A stretch of DNA of 38,603 nt, taken from NCBI GenBank assembly GCA_026992635.1, contig JALWYU010000097.1, positions 1 through 38,603 on the forward strand. Reading direction: 5' to 3'. Positions 23,625 to 34,000 of this stretch are shown piece after piece. The position numbers and the translations under genes were made by a program. The notes beneath the pieces are model-generated. The model ran no database searches. It was not told where the DNA came from and saw only the letters and a program-made list of their open reading frames with translations. This stretch comes from Bacteroidota bacterium. Its GTDB lineage: Bacteria > Bacteroidota > Bacteroidia > JAADEI01. The first letter of the stretch is position 1. Every line of letters starts with the position of its first letter.

Positions 23625-24467
23625 ATGGTGGCGTCGTATCATAGCCAGGGGGAAGCCGAAGCTCACGACAGGGAGCCCGAACCTGTCCAGCCGCCGCCAT
23701 CTGTCTCCGATGCTGACCTCCTCGCCTGGTTCAATACACCTGAGTACCGCAAACTCTATGCACATCGCGATATAGAAGAGGCGGAAGAGTTTGTCCGCCA
23801 CTTCATGTTACGCTATTCGTTGAGGGAAGTCTCGGGGGCACGGACGCCAGTCGCCGTCCGAATCATAGATGCAGGGTGTGGGTGGGGACGTTTCCTCATA
23901 GCATTTGCCCGATATGGCTATTCCGTCATAGGACTGGACCTGGCTCCGCAAATGGTGGAGGATGCCCGGCGCCTCTTACTTCAGCATCGGGTGTGCGGGG
24001 AAGTCTATCAGCATGATATTCGTAAGCCATGGTGTGTGGCTTGTGCGGACCTGGTCCTCAACATGTTTTCTTCCTTTGGGTACTGGGCAGAGCCCATGAT
24101 GGAACAATGTGTGATTGAGGCATTGAAGACGATGGTCAAGCCCGGCGGCTACCTCGTCCTGGATTATCTCAATACCTTTCGCATCCGGGAAGAACTGGCA
24201 GGACGTAAAGTGGTGGAATACAAAATGATGGGTGATAGCCTGTGCACGATTGAAAAATTCATCGCAGAGGGCTTTATCTGGAAGGTGATTCGGCTTGCCG
24301 ATGGACGGGTCTATTACGAACGCCTGCGTTTCCTCATGCCTCAAGAGCTGGTCAGACTGTTTCGGCGGGCAGGACTATCCATCCTTGCCCTGTGGGGCAA
24401 CTACTTCTTGCGCCCCTTCCATCCTGCCATTTCCGATCGGTTCATCATTCTGGCGCGTAAACCCTGA
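23625..24467 (+). CDS. Class I SAM-dependent methyltransferase
   Basis: A cytoplasmic methyltransferase of about 280 residues. Motif I is IIDAGCGWGRFLIAFARYGY, followed by VIGLDLAPQMVEDARRLLLQ (acidic residue binding the SAM ribose). ADLVLNMFSSFGYW and VKPGGYLVLDYLN correspond to motifs II and III. A long Pro/Glu-rich N-terminal stretch precedes the catalytic domain. I use the ATG at 23625; the track's TTG at 23613 is only four codons upstream. It begins 15 bp after the dxs stop, so it is probably co-transcribed. The acceptor substrate (small molecule, quinone, RNA) cannot be told. Confidence 0.8.
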   Translation: MVASYHSQGEAEAHDREPEPVQPPPSVSDADLLAWFNTPEYRKLYAHRDIEEAEEFVRHFMLRYSLREVSGARTPVAVRIIDAGCGWGRFLIAFARYGYSVIGLDLAPQMVEDARRLLLQHRVCGEVYQHDIRKPWCVACADLVLNMFSSFGYWAEPMMEQCVIEALKTMVKPGGYLVLDYLNTFRIREELAGRKVVEYKMMGDSLCTIEKFIAEGFIWKVIRLADGRVYYERLRFLMPQELVRLFRRAGLSILALWGNYFLRPFHPAISDRFIILARKP

Positions 24468-24488
24468 TAACGCTCAGGTTCGCTGTGC

Positions 24489-26957
24489 TCAGCGCAACAG
24501 GGTTACATCTCCACGGATCGTAAAGACCTCTCGCGTCTCCGGACACCGGTACCGGATATAGTACACGTACACGTCCGGACGGAGTATGTCGCCAGAACCC
24601 TGCTTAGTCCCGTCCCACCCTACGGGACTATGTGGCGCACCTAAGGGAATCATCCCTTCCCAGGCGAAAACCTCTTCACCCCACCGCGTGTAAATCTTCC
24701 ACTCCAGTACTTCCACCTTGGAGCCAAACGTGTAGATGTAAAGTTTTTCGTTGAGTCCGTCGCCATTGGGTGAAAAGGCGAGGGGAACCATTACCTGGGC
24801 TTCGGGACAGCGCTCCGGATAGATGACCAGCAACAGAATACTATCTAAGCGGAAGCAACCATTGGCAGTTCGTGCCCAGAAGTACACGTATTGTGTGGTT
24901 TCGGGCAGGGCATATGTCCCCAGGGCAGTGGAGTCTTCTACTAAATTGCCAGGATACCAGCCCCAGACAATGCCATCGGGCGTCAGCGCCTCAATATAAC
25001 CCTCTGTGCCAAAGACGATAATCGTGTCCGGATACGGATGCAGGAAGATGAAAGGACCCTGATCAACACGGATCGTCGCAACCACGGTATCGTTCGGACA
25101 AACCGGATCGCCCTCAGCAACAATCATGTAGGTGGTTGTATCCGGGGGAGAAAGTGCAACCGCATCTAAGGTTTGCCAGACAATGCCTGTTGGCGGCTGA
25201 ACCGACAAATTCCACACATTACTGGCGGTTACGCGGACAACCGCCGTATCACCTAAGCAAATCACCGTATCTAAGGGCAACGCCTGGATACGTGGAGGGG
25301 GCGCAACACGCAACGTGAACGTGTCTCGCGAAATGCATCCATTCGTATCCAGTGCCCAAACTGTGTAGGTTGTCGTGGTATCGGGCCACATCTCCGGATA
25401 CAGGCAGTCTATACAGGAGAGCGACTGGTTGGGCGACCAGAGCACCGACGAGAGTTCATCATCCAGGGGATGATTTACCGCAAAAGTATCCCCCAGACAA
25501 ATTGCTGTGTCCTGCAAGCCAAAATCATAGTAGGGATGAATACGCACCACAACCGTATCTGTGTCGGTGCACGTACCCACCTGACCCGTCACAGTCAGAA
25601 CATATGTGGTATCCGGTGGACTGTTGGGAATCAAACTCGTAGACGAGCACGTATCGCAAGCCACTAAGGAGGAGGGCGACCACTGATACGAGACGGCACC
25701 CTCAGTGGTCAGCGTTGCTGTTTCGGCAAAGGGACAGATTGTATCGCCCCGCGCCTGAACATCCAGCTGGTCATGGATGTACATCGTGATGGTGTCCATG
25801 ACTAAGTTGGTGCCACATGGCGGATGGACATACACGATCAGGGATTCCACACCTTCCGGGATGAAATCTGCCATCACCTGAATGGCTACACTGTCAATGG
25901 TATCGCCTGGTAAGAAGCAAACCGTGTCTGCACTCAATGTGAAATCCACATTGGGCGTTGCGTTTCCGCCATACGAGAACGTGAAACACAGCGTATTGTT
26001 GAAATCCGTGGCTAAATGGAATACCAGGTATGCATCATAGCAGTTGTCTTCATAGAGGTAGTGTAATGTATCAAAGCCATTATTAGAGGTAATAGACGTG
26101 GAAAAACTCACTTCTATGAGCGTGGAGGTGACACTCCCTGCTTCAATCATGACGCCCGAATCGTAGATGCCATCGCCCGCATCTGCAATTGCCAGCTTAA
26201 TGGTGTACGTATCACAGGGTACGACGGGGAACCGGACAGGGAGGCGCGTGGTATACCCATCGTACTCCCCGGCAATGTTCCCGTTGCAGTTGTCCCGATA
26301 GTATATGCAGTTGGTACAACCTGATGGGGGACCCGGGCAGGAGTATTGCCCCATGTTCACGTTGTTGATGGACACGGGAACGTTGGAACCCGGAATCAAT
26401 GCTACATTACTGCCTGGAGGAATGCCTGGACCCCAAACAAAAAAGCCAAAAACATCATTGTATTGAAAGTTGACCCATTCTGGATATTCCTCCGAACCAA
26501 ACACATAGTAGAAGGAAAGGGTGTCGCCAAGAGGCACTACCTGAAACGTAACCACACACGCATCGTAAGTGGGGTTAGGCCAGGCGAGGTTATTCAGGTC
26601 GGGATCACCCGGTAAGCCCAGGCTTTGCCCGGCAGACCCCGTACTGTTGGGACCCGCCGCTAAGGCTGCCGACCCCGAAGTCATGATCAAGCCACTGTCA
26701 ATGGTGAGAGTCCCTGTGGGGTCGACAAACCAGCCAATAGCCCCTGAATTACAGTTGGACGTAACGTTGAAGATGATCACGCCCGGTCCGCCTAAGCGCT
26801 GAACCAGCTGCTGAACAGTGAAGTTCCCCGAACTGACAGGCGTAATTTGCAGCTGGGCATGAAGAATCGCCACTCCACCCATACTGCCCGCAGCAACCCA
26901 TGCAACCCCAGTAGATATCCTTGCGAGGAGCCGTTTTCCCACTCGCAAGACCCGCAT
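24489..26957 (-). CDS. Choice-of-anchor L adhesin with gliding-motility/T9SS type B C-terminus
   Basis: An 822-residue cell-surface or secreted protein. A signal peptide (VAAGSMGGVAILHAQ) leads into a choice-of-anchor L domain (about 45-290) with the typical VQQLVQRLGGPGVIIFNV, FYYVFGSEEYPEWVN and IKLAIADAGDGIYDSGVMIE. A Calx-beta-like region follows (FTFSYGGNATPNVDFTLS). Then come about three tandem Ig/PKD-like repeats marked by DTAICLGDTF, DTVICLGDTA and YQWSPSSL. The gliding-motility-associated C-terminal domain (PLAFSPNGDGLNEKLYIY, KIYTRWGEEVFAW) is a T9SS type B signal. Such proteins act as adhesins or matrix proteins. It converges on the methyltransferase with about 20 bp between the stops and stands alone as a transcription unit. 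Confidence 0.88.
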   Translation of the reverse strand: MRVLRVGKRLLARISTGVAWVAAGSMGGVAILHAQLQITPVSSGNFTVQQLVQRLGGPGVIIFNVTSNCNSGAIGWFVDPTGTLTIDSGLIMTSGSAALAAGPNSTGSAGQSLGLPGDPDLNNLAWPNPTYDACVVTFQVVPLGDTLSFYYVFGSEEYPEWVNFQYNDVFGFFVWGPGIPPGSNVALIPGSNVPVSINNVNMGQYSCPGPPSGCTNCIYYRDNCNGNIAGEYDGYTTRLPVRFPVVPCDTYTIKLAIADAGDGIYDSGVMIEAGSVTSTLIEVSFSTSITSNNGFDTLHYLYEDNCYDAYLVFHLATDFNNTLCFTFSYGGNATPNVDFTLSADTVCFLPGDTIDSVAIQVMADFIPEGVESLIVYVHPPCGTNLVMDTITMYIHDQLDVQARGDTICPFAETATLTTEGAVSYQWSPSSLVACDTCSSTSLIPNSPPDTTYVLTVTGQVGTCTDTDTVVVRIHPYYDFGLQDTAICLGDTFAVNHPLDDELSSVLWSPNQSLSCIDCLYPEMWPDTTTTYTVWALDTNGCISRDTFTLRVAPPPRIQALPLDTVICLGDTAVVRVTASNVWNLSVQPPTGIVWQTLDAVALSPPDTTTYMIVAEGDPVCPNDTVVATIRVDQGPFIFLHPYPDTIIVFGTEGYIEALTPDGIVWGWYPGNLVEDSTALGTYALPETTQYVYFWARTANGCFRLDSILLLVIYPERCPEAQVMVPLAFSPNGDGLNEKLYIYTFGSKVEVLEWKIYTRWGEEVFAWEGMIPLGAPHSPVGWDGTKQGSGDILRPDVYVYYIRYRCPETREVFTIRGDVTLLR

Positions 26958-27265
26958 GACCTTGTCTTATTCTGTCCGTCCTCTTTGGTTTTTCGTTGCG
27001 TTCCGGGCGGTTGACAGCCAACCTGACCCTTCCCGCCTGAGGTCAATTCTCATTCTATAATGTAAGGTAAGGCATACCGACCAAAAAAACAAGTGCCAAA
27101 AATTTTCCGGTCCAAAAATCAGGCATTACCAAACTTGCTTATCTGCCAGCATGTTAGCAGGCTACCTGCGTTCAACTTACCGTTTGCCATTTCTGGCGTA
27201 ACTCAAAAAGCAAGAACAATTCATTCTCTCTCGCTCCATCCCTCAATGCAAATCCACGAAAAAAC
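26958..27265. other. 308-bp divergent intergenic region
   Basis: No gene or RNA was recognised. It separates the leftward adhesin from the rightward symporter, so it should hold both promoters. A perfect TATAAT is present on the + strand (about 27055-27060), but no convincing upstream box lies at the right distance. A weak hairpin (gcagg-cta-cctgc, about 27161) is also visible. The half nearer the symporter is A/C-rich and free of long open frames. Confidence 0.5.
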
Positions 27266-28612
27266 ATGCCAGGCAATTCCGGAATACTCCGTGCCATTCC
27301 ACTCTATGTGTGGGTGCTGTTCGGACTTGCAGCAGGTATTCTCTGGGGGTGGCTCGCCCTCCACTACGGCTGGACAGAATTCTCAGAACGGTGGGTCATC
27401 CCCTGGGGTACGCTATTCCTGCGCTTGCTCCAGATGATGGCTGTCCCCATCATTCTGGTTTCGCTGATTAAGGGTGTGGGTACCCTGGAGGATTTGCGTT
27501 CGCTGTCCCGGGTGGGCTCACTCACCTTCACTTATTATCTGGGTACGACAGCGCTGGCAATCACTATCGGGTTAACGCTGGGTACGTGGTTCCAGCCCGG
27601 TAAACTCTTCAGTGAAGCACAACGCATTGAATTTCAGCATAAATATGCGGAGCAGGTCAGTACAAAGCTGGCACAGGCGCAAGCACAGAACCGCTCCCCA
27701 TTGCAGGTGCTGGTAGAGATGGTGCCCCCCAATCCATTTGACGCATTCACGGAAAACCGGCGTATGCTCCAGGTCATTGTGTTCGCAATTTTGCTGGGGA
27801 TGGGGCTGGTGGCAATCCCCCGCTCCAAACGTATGCCCGTCCTCCAGGTCATAGAAGGCCTGGAAGAAGCCCTTCTCTGGCTGGTGCAGAAGATTCTATG
27901 GCTGGCACCCCCTGGCGTCTTCGGACTGATGGTGCAGATCATGATAGATACCGGTGGCAAAAACCTTCAGGATACGCTGGTAGCACTCGGCGCATACGCC
28001 GGAACCGTCATCCTGGGCTTGTGCGTCATGCTGTTGCTGGTTTATCCTGTTCTGGTTGGTGTACTGACGGGAGGGTATCCCCTCCGGTTCCTCCGCAGCA
28101 TCCTGCCTGCCCAGCTGGTGGCATTCTCCACCAGCTCCAGCGCCGCAACACTCCCTGTAAGCCTGCGCATTGCACGTACGCGCCTGAACATTTCCGATTC
28201 GGTATCGGGATTTGTTCTTCCCTTAGGTGCAACCATCAATATGGATGGCACCGCCCTGTATCAGGGTGTGGCTACGTTATTCATCGCCCAGGCAATGAAC
28301 ATAGATTTGACGCTGACCCAAAAACTGGAAGTTCTGTTGATGGCGGTTCTGGCGTCCGTAGGGGCGGCAGCGATTCCTGGAGCAGGCATGATTATGCTCC
28401 TGGTGATTTTGCAATCGGTGGGAATTGCGCCGGAGGGCATTGCCCTGATTCTGGCGGTAGACCGCCCCTTAGATATGCTCCGCACGACGGTGAATGTGAC
28501 GAGCGACCTGACTGCTGCAACCCTTGTCCACCACTTTGTGCATCGCAGGAAGGGGAGCCATGCGCAAAACCTATCGGATTACCGTTCGCGTCCTGAGCGC
28601 CTTACCCGATGA
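27266..28612 (+). CDS. Dicarboxylate/amino acid:cation symporter (DAACS family)
   Basis: A 448-residue inner-membrane transporter of the GltP/DctA/GltPh family, using a sodium or proton gradient to import glutamate, aspartate or C4-dicarboxylates. Hallmarks are FLRLLQMMAVPIILVSLIKG in an early helix, the hairpin motif FSTSSSAATLPVSLRIA, LPLGATINMDGTALYQGV (NMDGT substrate/cation site), AIPGAGMIMLL in the second hairpin, and AVDRPLDMLRTTVNVTSDLT with the Asp/Asn residues of the last helix. A charged insertion lies between early helices (AEQVSTKLAQAQAQNRSPLQ). The C-terminal tail overlaps the priA start by 53 bp in another frame. Confidence 0.92.
   Translation: MPGNSGILRAIPLYVWVLFGLAAGILWGWLALHYGWTEFSERWVIPWGTLFLRLLQMMAVPIILVSLIKGVGTLEDLRSLSRVGSLTFTYYLGTTALAITIGLTLGTWFQPGKLFSEAQRIEFQHKYAEQVSTKLAQAQAQNRSPLQVLVEMVPPNPFDAFTENRRMLQVIVFAILLGMGLVAIPRSKRMPVLQVIEGLEEALLWLVQKILWLAPPGVFGLMVQIMIDTGGKNLQDTLVALGAYAGTVILGLCVMLLLVYPVLVGVLTGGYPLRFLRSILPAQLVAFSTSSSAATLPVSLRIARTRLNISDSVSGFVLPLGATINMDGTALYQGVATLFIAQAMNIDLTLTQKLEVLLMAVLASVGAAAIPGAGMIMLLVILQSVGIAPEGIALILAVDRPLDMLRTTVNVTSDLTAATLVHHFVHRRKGSHAQNLSDYRSRPERLTR
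28547..28557 (+). promoter_or_regulatory. Strong ribosome-binding site for priA
   Basis: AGGAAGGGGAG lies just upstream of the ATG at 28560, inside the 3' end of the symporter gene. It decides the priA start: MRKTYRITVRV matches a PriA N-terminus, whereas the track's earlier start at 28524 adds 12 unrelated residues. Confidence 0.65.
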
Positions 28613-31001
28613 ATTGACCTTTCGGTGGGGGCGTCCTTTACAACCTGGTGTCCGTGTGTATGTCCCCGTGGGGAAGACGCGTCAGACAGGTCTGGTCACT
28701 GCGTGTAAAGAAGTATCCGTCCAGGAAGCGGCATTTCTCCGTCCAGTTCTTCATGTTCTGGATGAGGCACCGATTCTCCGTTCGTGGCAGTGGCAATTCT
28801 GGCGGGAGCTGGCGGATTTGTACGGATATGGATTGGGGGAGTTCGCCCGGATTGTTTTGCCGCCGGCGTTTCGTGTTCGCCGTCGTGTCCAATGGCATGT
28901 CCCCGAAAAACCTGGTATAGAGACATTGCGTGTGCTTCGTCAGCGGTTTCCCAGGAAAGGTGGTGTGCTGGCAACCTTTCTAATGCGCTATGCGTCAACG
29001 AGTTTTTCGCGAAAGCGTATTGCTGAAGCCTTAGAAGTCCGTAAACCCGATCATTATCTACGGGTACTGGAAGCCCTGGGCTTGATCCGGAAAGAGGTTC
29101 GGGAGTGGGTTCCGGGGGTTCGCCCTCAGGTCTGGTGGCTGGTCCGTCGTCTCCCTTCCCAGCAGGAAGTAGATCCTGCTCTGGTTCGTGCAATTACCTG
29201 GTTACAGACATTGAACACTGATTTTTTCCCTCACAGACATGTTCCACGGCGTCTCCGTCCACTGCTCGCCCAACTGGCAGAGCAGCAAAAGGGGGTTGTG
29301 GAACGCGTGCCCGTACTGGAAGTGCACTGGCGGGCGGAGGTCCGATCATGGCTCACCAGGATACTTGGGCAGACGCCAGTCCGCCAAAAAGCACAGGCAT
29401 TGTTTGCCCGCTGGGAAGCGGAAATCCTCCCTTTTCTACGACAACACTGTAATGCCACTACCTCTGCAGTGGATTGTCTGATTCTGGTTCCACGAATGGA
29501 CTGGGTACCCCTCTTAGTGGAATGGCTTGCCAGCTGGGGCATCCAGGCTTTACCCTACAGTAGTGTGTTGACGGGGGTACAACGCCTGTGGGTCTGGCAA
29601 AAGGTTTTGAACGCACCAGAAAACAAGCCGCTCGTGCTCGTCGGGACCATTCATGCATTGTTTTTGCCTTTTCGGCGTGCGCCGGCGATCCTTCTGGAGG
29701 AAGCGGATCATCCCCACTGGTGGCAGAACCACCCGCCTGCCATTCGCTTTGCCGTAGAAGACATTGTGGCGATATTGCGACGGACAATTGGCATTCAGAC
29801 CATTGAATATACTGGTGGGACGCGAAGTCCTGACAAGCATTATGTATCTGGTCTGACAGATAGCCATACTGTGCCTGACATTCTGCTTGCCTACACGATG
29901 GAAAAGGTCCAGATCGTGCCCTTGAAAAAAAAGGGTGAGTGGTTGACGCCCATTACACTTGAACGGATTCGGGAGGTGCTTCATTCGGGAGGACAGGTCT
30001 GGTGCTTTGCTCCTTATCGCGGGTATGCCCGGATTATCCGGTGTGAAGATTGTGGTGCGTTGGTTCGGTGTCCATACTGTGGGCGACCCGTCTACTATGC
30101 CCAGTGGCGAGGACTGGTCATCTGTGCAGCATGTGGTTGGGAGGATGCCCTTCCCGATTCCTGCCCTGATTGCGGAGGTCCGTGGTTATTCCAGATAGAA
30201 GGTGTAGAACGCATTGCGGAGCTGCTTCAGACAACCTTTCCCGAAACCTCTATTCAGGTGGTGAGTGGTGACCGGTATCGGCAGTGGGTGGCTCGCATCC
30301 GCCTGTATGACCAGCTGGAACGGCACAGCGAACGTAAGCAGAAGCAGGGATTGATTGTGTGTGCAACGCCTTTTTTGCTGGATGCTGTTCGTTTTGTGGC
30401 TCCAGACCTGGTGGTGTTCCTGCGTGCCGAGCATCTCTTTGCTGATTATCCTGTTTACCAGTCCGTTTTTCTGTGGTATGGGTTGATGACGGCAAGGACC
30501 TATGCCCGACAACTGATTGTTCAGACACGCCATCCTGAGTGGCCACTGTATCGTGCTGTGTTCTTTGATTTGCCCTATCTATTCTGGCACAAAGAATGGC
30601 AGGAACGAACTGCCTGGCAGTTCCCTCCAGTTGTTCCATGGACAGAGATTGAGGTATATGCCCGGAGAAAAGCCCGTCTGGAAGAAGTACGTCAGCAACT
30701 TGTCCAGGAACTTTCTCTGGATTCCAATCCTGCCCGGTGGATAGTCCGATTAATGCCTCATCCCGTGCGTCGTCGTTATCGGCTTCGCCTCCATTGCGTA
30801 CACGGCGTTGAGGAAGCGCTCACCACACAAAGTCAACAGATACGGGCAATTGTGGATATTCTTCGGCGGCATTCATCAATTACCTGGCGTATAGTGCGCT
30901 ATCCAGCACGTGCCCTGCCCAAAATATGGCTGGAACCCAGCAACAGCCCCATGACAAATCAGAGCAATCCAGAAAACACAGAATCCCAAGGGTCAGGGTA
31001 G
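28560..31001 (+). CDS. priA: PriA-like primosomal protein lacking recognisable helicase motifs
   Basis: The 813-residue length and domain order match PriA: a 3'-DNA-binding N-terminus (VRVYVPVGKTRQTGLV), a winged helix region, two helicase-like lobes and a zinc module. The zinc cysteines are intact (CEDCGALVRCPYCGRPVYY, then CAACGWEDALPDSCPDCGG). The ATPase signature is not. Where GxTGSGKT is expected the sequence reads CNATTSAVDCLILVPRMDW. DEEH is replaced by EEAD in AILLEEADHPHWW, SATPS by TGGTRSP, and no GRAGR-like motif follows LIVCATPFLLDAVRFVAPDL. Actinobacterial PriA is likewise annotated as lacking helicase motifs. It probably serves as a structural replication-restart factor at forks. 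A diverged or decaying gene is the alternative, but the long uninterrupted frame argues against decay. Confidence 0.8.
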   Translation: MRKTYRITVRVLSALPDELTFRWGRPLQPGVRVYVPVGKTRQTGLVTACKEVSVQEAAFLRPVLHVLDEAPILRSWQWQFWRELADLYGYGLGEFARIVLPPAFRVRRRVQWHVPEKPGIETLRVLRQRFPRKGGVLATFLMRYASTSFSRKRIAEALEVRKPDHYLRVLEALGLIRKEVREWVPGVRPQVWWLVRRLPSQQEVDPALVRAITWLQTLNTDFFPHRHVPRRLRPLLAQLAEQQKGVVERVPVLEVHWRAEVRSWLTRILGQTPVRQKAQALFARWEAEILPFLRQHCNATTSAVDCLILVPRMDWVPLLVEWLASWGIQALPYSSVLTGVQRLWVWQKVLNAPENKPLVLVGTIHALFLPFRRAPAILLEEADHPHWWQNHPPAIRFAVEDIVAILRRTIGIQTIEYTGGTRSPDKHYVSGLTDSHTVPDILLAYTMEKVQIVPLKKKGEWLTPITLERIREVLHSGGQVWCFAPYRGYARIIRCEDCGALVRCPYCGRPVYYAQWRGLVICAACGWEDALPDSCPDCGGPWLFQIEGVERIAELLQTTFPETSIQVVSGDRYRQWVARIRLYDQLERHSERKQKQGLIVCATPFLLDAVRFVAPDLVVFLRAEHLFADYPVYQSVFLWYGLMTARTYARQLIVQTRHPEWPLYRAVFFDLPYLFWHKEWQERTAWQFPPVVPWTEIEVYARRKARLEEVRQQLVQELSLDSNPARWIVRLMPHPVRRRYRLRLHCVHGVEEALTTQSQQIRAIVDILRRHSSITWRIVRYPARALPKIWLEPSNSPMTNQSNPENTESQGSG

Positions 31002-31050
31002 GAAAGACCACAAAATTGTTGCTGCGTAAAAGTGGTGGGCAGGATTGGGT

Positions 31051-34000
31051 TCACTGATGGTAGCGCTGACGGTATGTTCTCCTGCCAGCAAGGCACACAT
31101 CGGCAACCGGACAGGAAGCACAGGCGCGATCATCAGGCAAAGGAACCAGGATGTGCGACAGGCGATCAGGCGGAACCTCCTGGATGACCTGTCTCAGAAG
31201 GTTAAGGAGGCGATCCTTCAAAGGAGAAAGCACATCCCGTTCCAGATGCTGCAACAAATCAGGGGCATTAGACTCCTGATGAGCAGTCTGCAGTTCGTTT
31301 TGCCTGGCTGAAGGCAAGGCACCCTCAGGAGACCAGATCAGGTATTCATACTCTTCGTTCTGGTTGTTCGTACTGTGCCACACCCCTTTCATGTTGTAAA
31401 TGACCAGATCAGGAAATCGCTGGTTTGCAACCGTGAGATGATTTTGTCCATTCATAGATGGGCTCTGGAAAAAAAGATATCCATACAGCAGGAGTTGAAG
31501 AATGTACGTTTCCTGTTTCTCCCGGAAAGGCGTTTGCTGTAGACTCTGGATCAGTTCTTGCAGTTGCCTGGCAGTAGCGTTTCCCATCTGGATTTCAATC
31601 AGTTGAGCAATTTGCTGGATGCGAAGGCCCAGAGCCCCAATGACTTCTATCGCTTTTTGCCCGTGGAGTGTGGGCAGTCCCCTCCCCACAGAGTACTTGA
31701 AGTCGCAGAGGCGAACTTGTCCGTCTCCTTCCTGTTCGTCTCTTTGGAAAATTTCAATTCGGTCAATGCGTGCGGAAAGCCAGTCGTTGCCCACCGGAAT
31801 TTCATGGAGAATCTGTGTAACTTTGGGTTTGCTCTCCGGATTGTGCAGTCGTTGGAGGTCATGCGCTAAGATGCGCCGGACGATCTCCCGGGCAGAGAAA
31901 AAGTTGACGGACTGCCGTAAAACAGGTGTTGCCGCACCGCCAGAATGCTCTTTTTCTTCTTTTTGTGAGTTGGGACTGGTCATTGCCTGGAGCAGGGCGT
32001 TCTGGACAAGATTGTCCAGTTGGTCGGGTGTGTTGAGCAGGTCTTTGAGCGTTTCCTGAATACGGGAAAGGTCATTGCTCTGCACTTGCGGGTTGTAAAT
32101 CGCTTGAAGGGCGTAATGAACGGCACTGCCCACCAGTCTGGAATCCAGCGTGTGCAGATCTGGGGGCAGGGTAGGTGCACTCAGCCGCCAGTATCGCGCA
32201 AGCAGATACCGATATGGACAGATGAGCAAATCCATCAGTGCTGAGACGGAGAGGGTGAAGCTTTGTGCCCGTGAAGAATCGTTTTCCTGTGAAGGGAGTT
32301 GGTGGTCGGTCAGGTTAAGCCAAACGGGCATAGACGACAGGAGTGCAGAGTAGGGGAGGGGAGTCGCCTCTGAGGGTGTAGATTGTTCGGAGGGGGTGTT
32401 TTCACTATTCTGTTCCACAGCAAATTCCTGGTCTTCTGGGGAATGGGTCGTCATTTCTGTGAAAAGATTGCCCGCTGCATAATCCAGGTGTTGTACTTCC
32501 GTATCAAGATACCACTGGAGCTGGTGGATCAGGGTTGATGCCTGCGTTTCTCTACCGTGTTCATCCCGGGCAGGAACAATCAGATGCACCTCCTTAGCAT
32601 GTGCCACCAACCGAAACAGCGTGTAATAGTTGCGAAGTGCAACAATAGAATCTACAGGCAAATACATGGCTGCGCGGATCACTGGCGAAAGGAACGTATT
32701 GCCATCGCCATGCATCCGAATTGCGCTGTTCAACACGTCGGGAATGATAATCCGGTCAAAGGTCAGGGCACGCGTCTCCAAGAGACCCAGTGCCTGCCAC
32801 AAATGGAGACGATCCCCCTTCAGAGGTGCTCTCACCTGATGCAAGAGAAATTGCGTGAAGACTGTGAAGAATTCCAGGGGAACAACTCGCCCATCTTCTT
32901 CTCTGTCTTTATTGCTGGTGTTTGCTGTGCGCGGAGTTTTCTGAGAAGCTTCTGGCTGGCTGAAAATGGCATCCAGCACAACTGGAAAAATCATTTGAAG
33001 GTGCTGGATTAACGTGTGGATTGCCTGAAGGTGAATCCACGCAGATTGACGTAGTGCAGGGTCGTCCTGCTGGTGATTGACGAGGCGCCTGACCAGAAAC
33101 CGCCACAGTTCCAGATATTGCGCAAAGTATTGGCTCAAAGCAGAGGGCGCACACTTTTGCGCGAGCGTGCGCAGGATGCCCAGCCACTTCTCATGAAAGA
33201 CCTGGCAGAAGGGCACGCCCCCCCCAGAAGCATGTCTTGTGATGGACTCCATCGTTGGAGGCAAAGAAGAAGATTCTGTAGAAGATTCTGTATGCAGAAC
33301 GAGCTTGCCTAAGGGATGCTCCCACCACCGATGAACCAGCTCCACCGGACAGATCTCCTGCTGGTCTTGCAGTAGCGATGCGGTCTCTATCAAAAGGGTG
33401 CATAGTGGGCGGAGTGCCGTCAAATGAAGGGGCAGACCCATAGAAATGTTCACTTCGGGCAATAAGTGGATCAGCAAAGGAAGCAGGTCTTCTTTGAACA
33501 AAAGAAGCAGGGTGCGCCGTGAGCCAGGCTCTGCATCCTGAGTGTGTGTTTGGGCATTTGTGAGGAGATAGCGAATCAATCCGATCTGTGCAGTGCGTGT
33601 TGGGACGGTATGCACGAAGAGGGCAGGTTTCTCTTTGGGCGAATCTTCTGCATTGGATGCGTGCGGATGATCAGCCAGCTTATGTTGCGATGTGGGCAGG
33701 AGCTGCTGGATGGGTTTAGACAGGCTGTGATTGCCTGACGTGCCAGGAAAAACACTGTAGAGGTCTGCAGTGAGGTATTGCTCCAGTTCGCGGAGATGTG
33801 GGACAGGCTCCCAGAAAATGTGCACGTTTTCCAGGTTGTCCTTGATTTTCTGGAGGATGCGAAAGGGGTTGCGGTCCAGGAGGAGGCCCGCCATCAACAC
33901 GATAATCCGTCGGTTTTGACCATCACCCCAAATGGCATTGACCTTGTCTATCCAGCCAAACCATTTATTGGCTGCCACATACATTAAATACCCTTCAAAA

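Noticed and set aside
24478-24498. Short bulged hairpin (gttcgctg/cagcgcaac) between convergent stops as a terminator
   Set aside because: The stem is short and bulged, there is no T-run, and it overlaps the adhesin stop; support is too weak.
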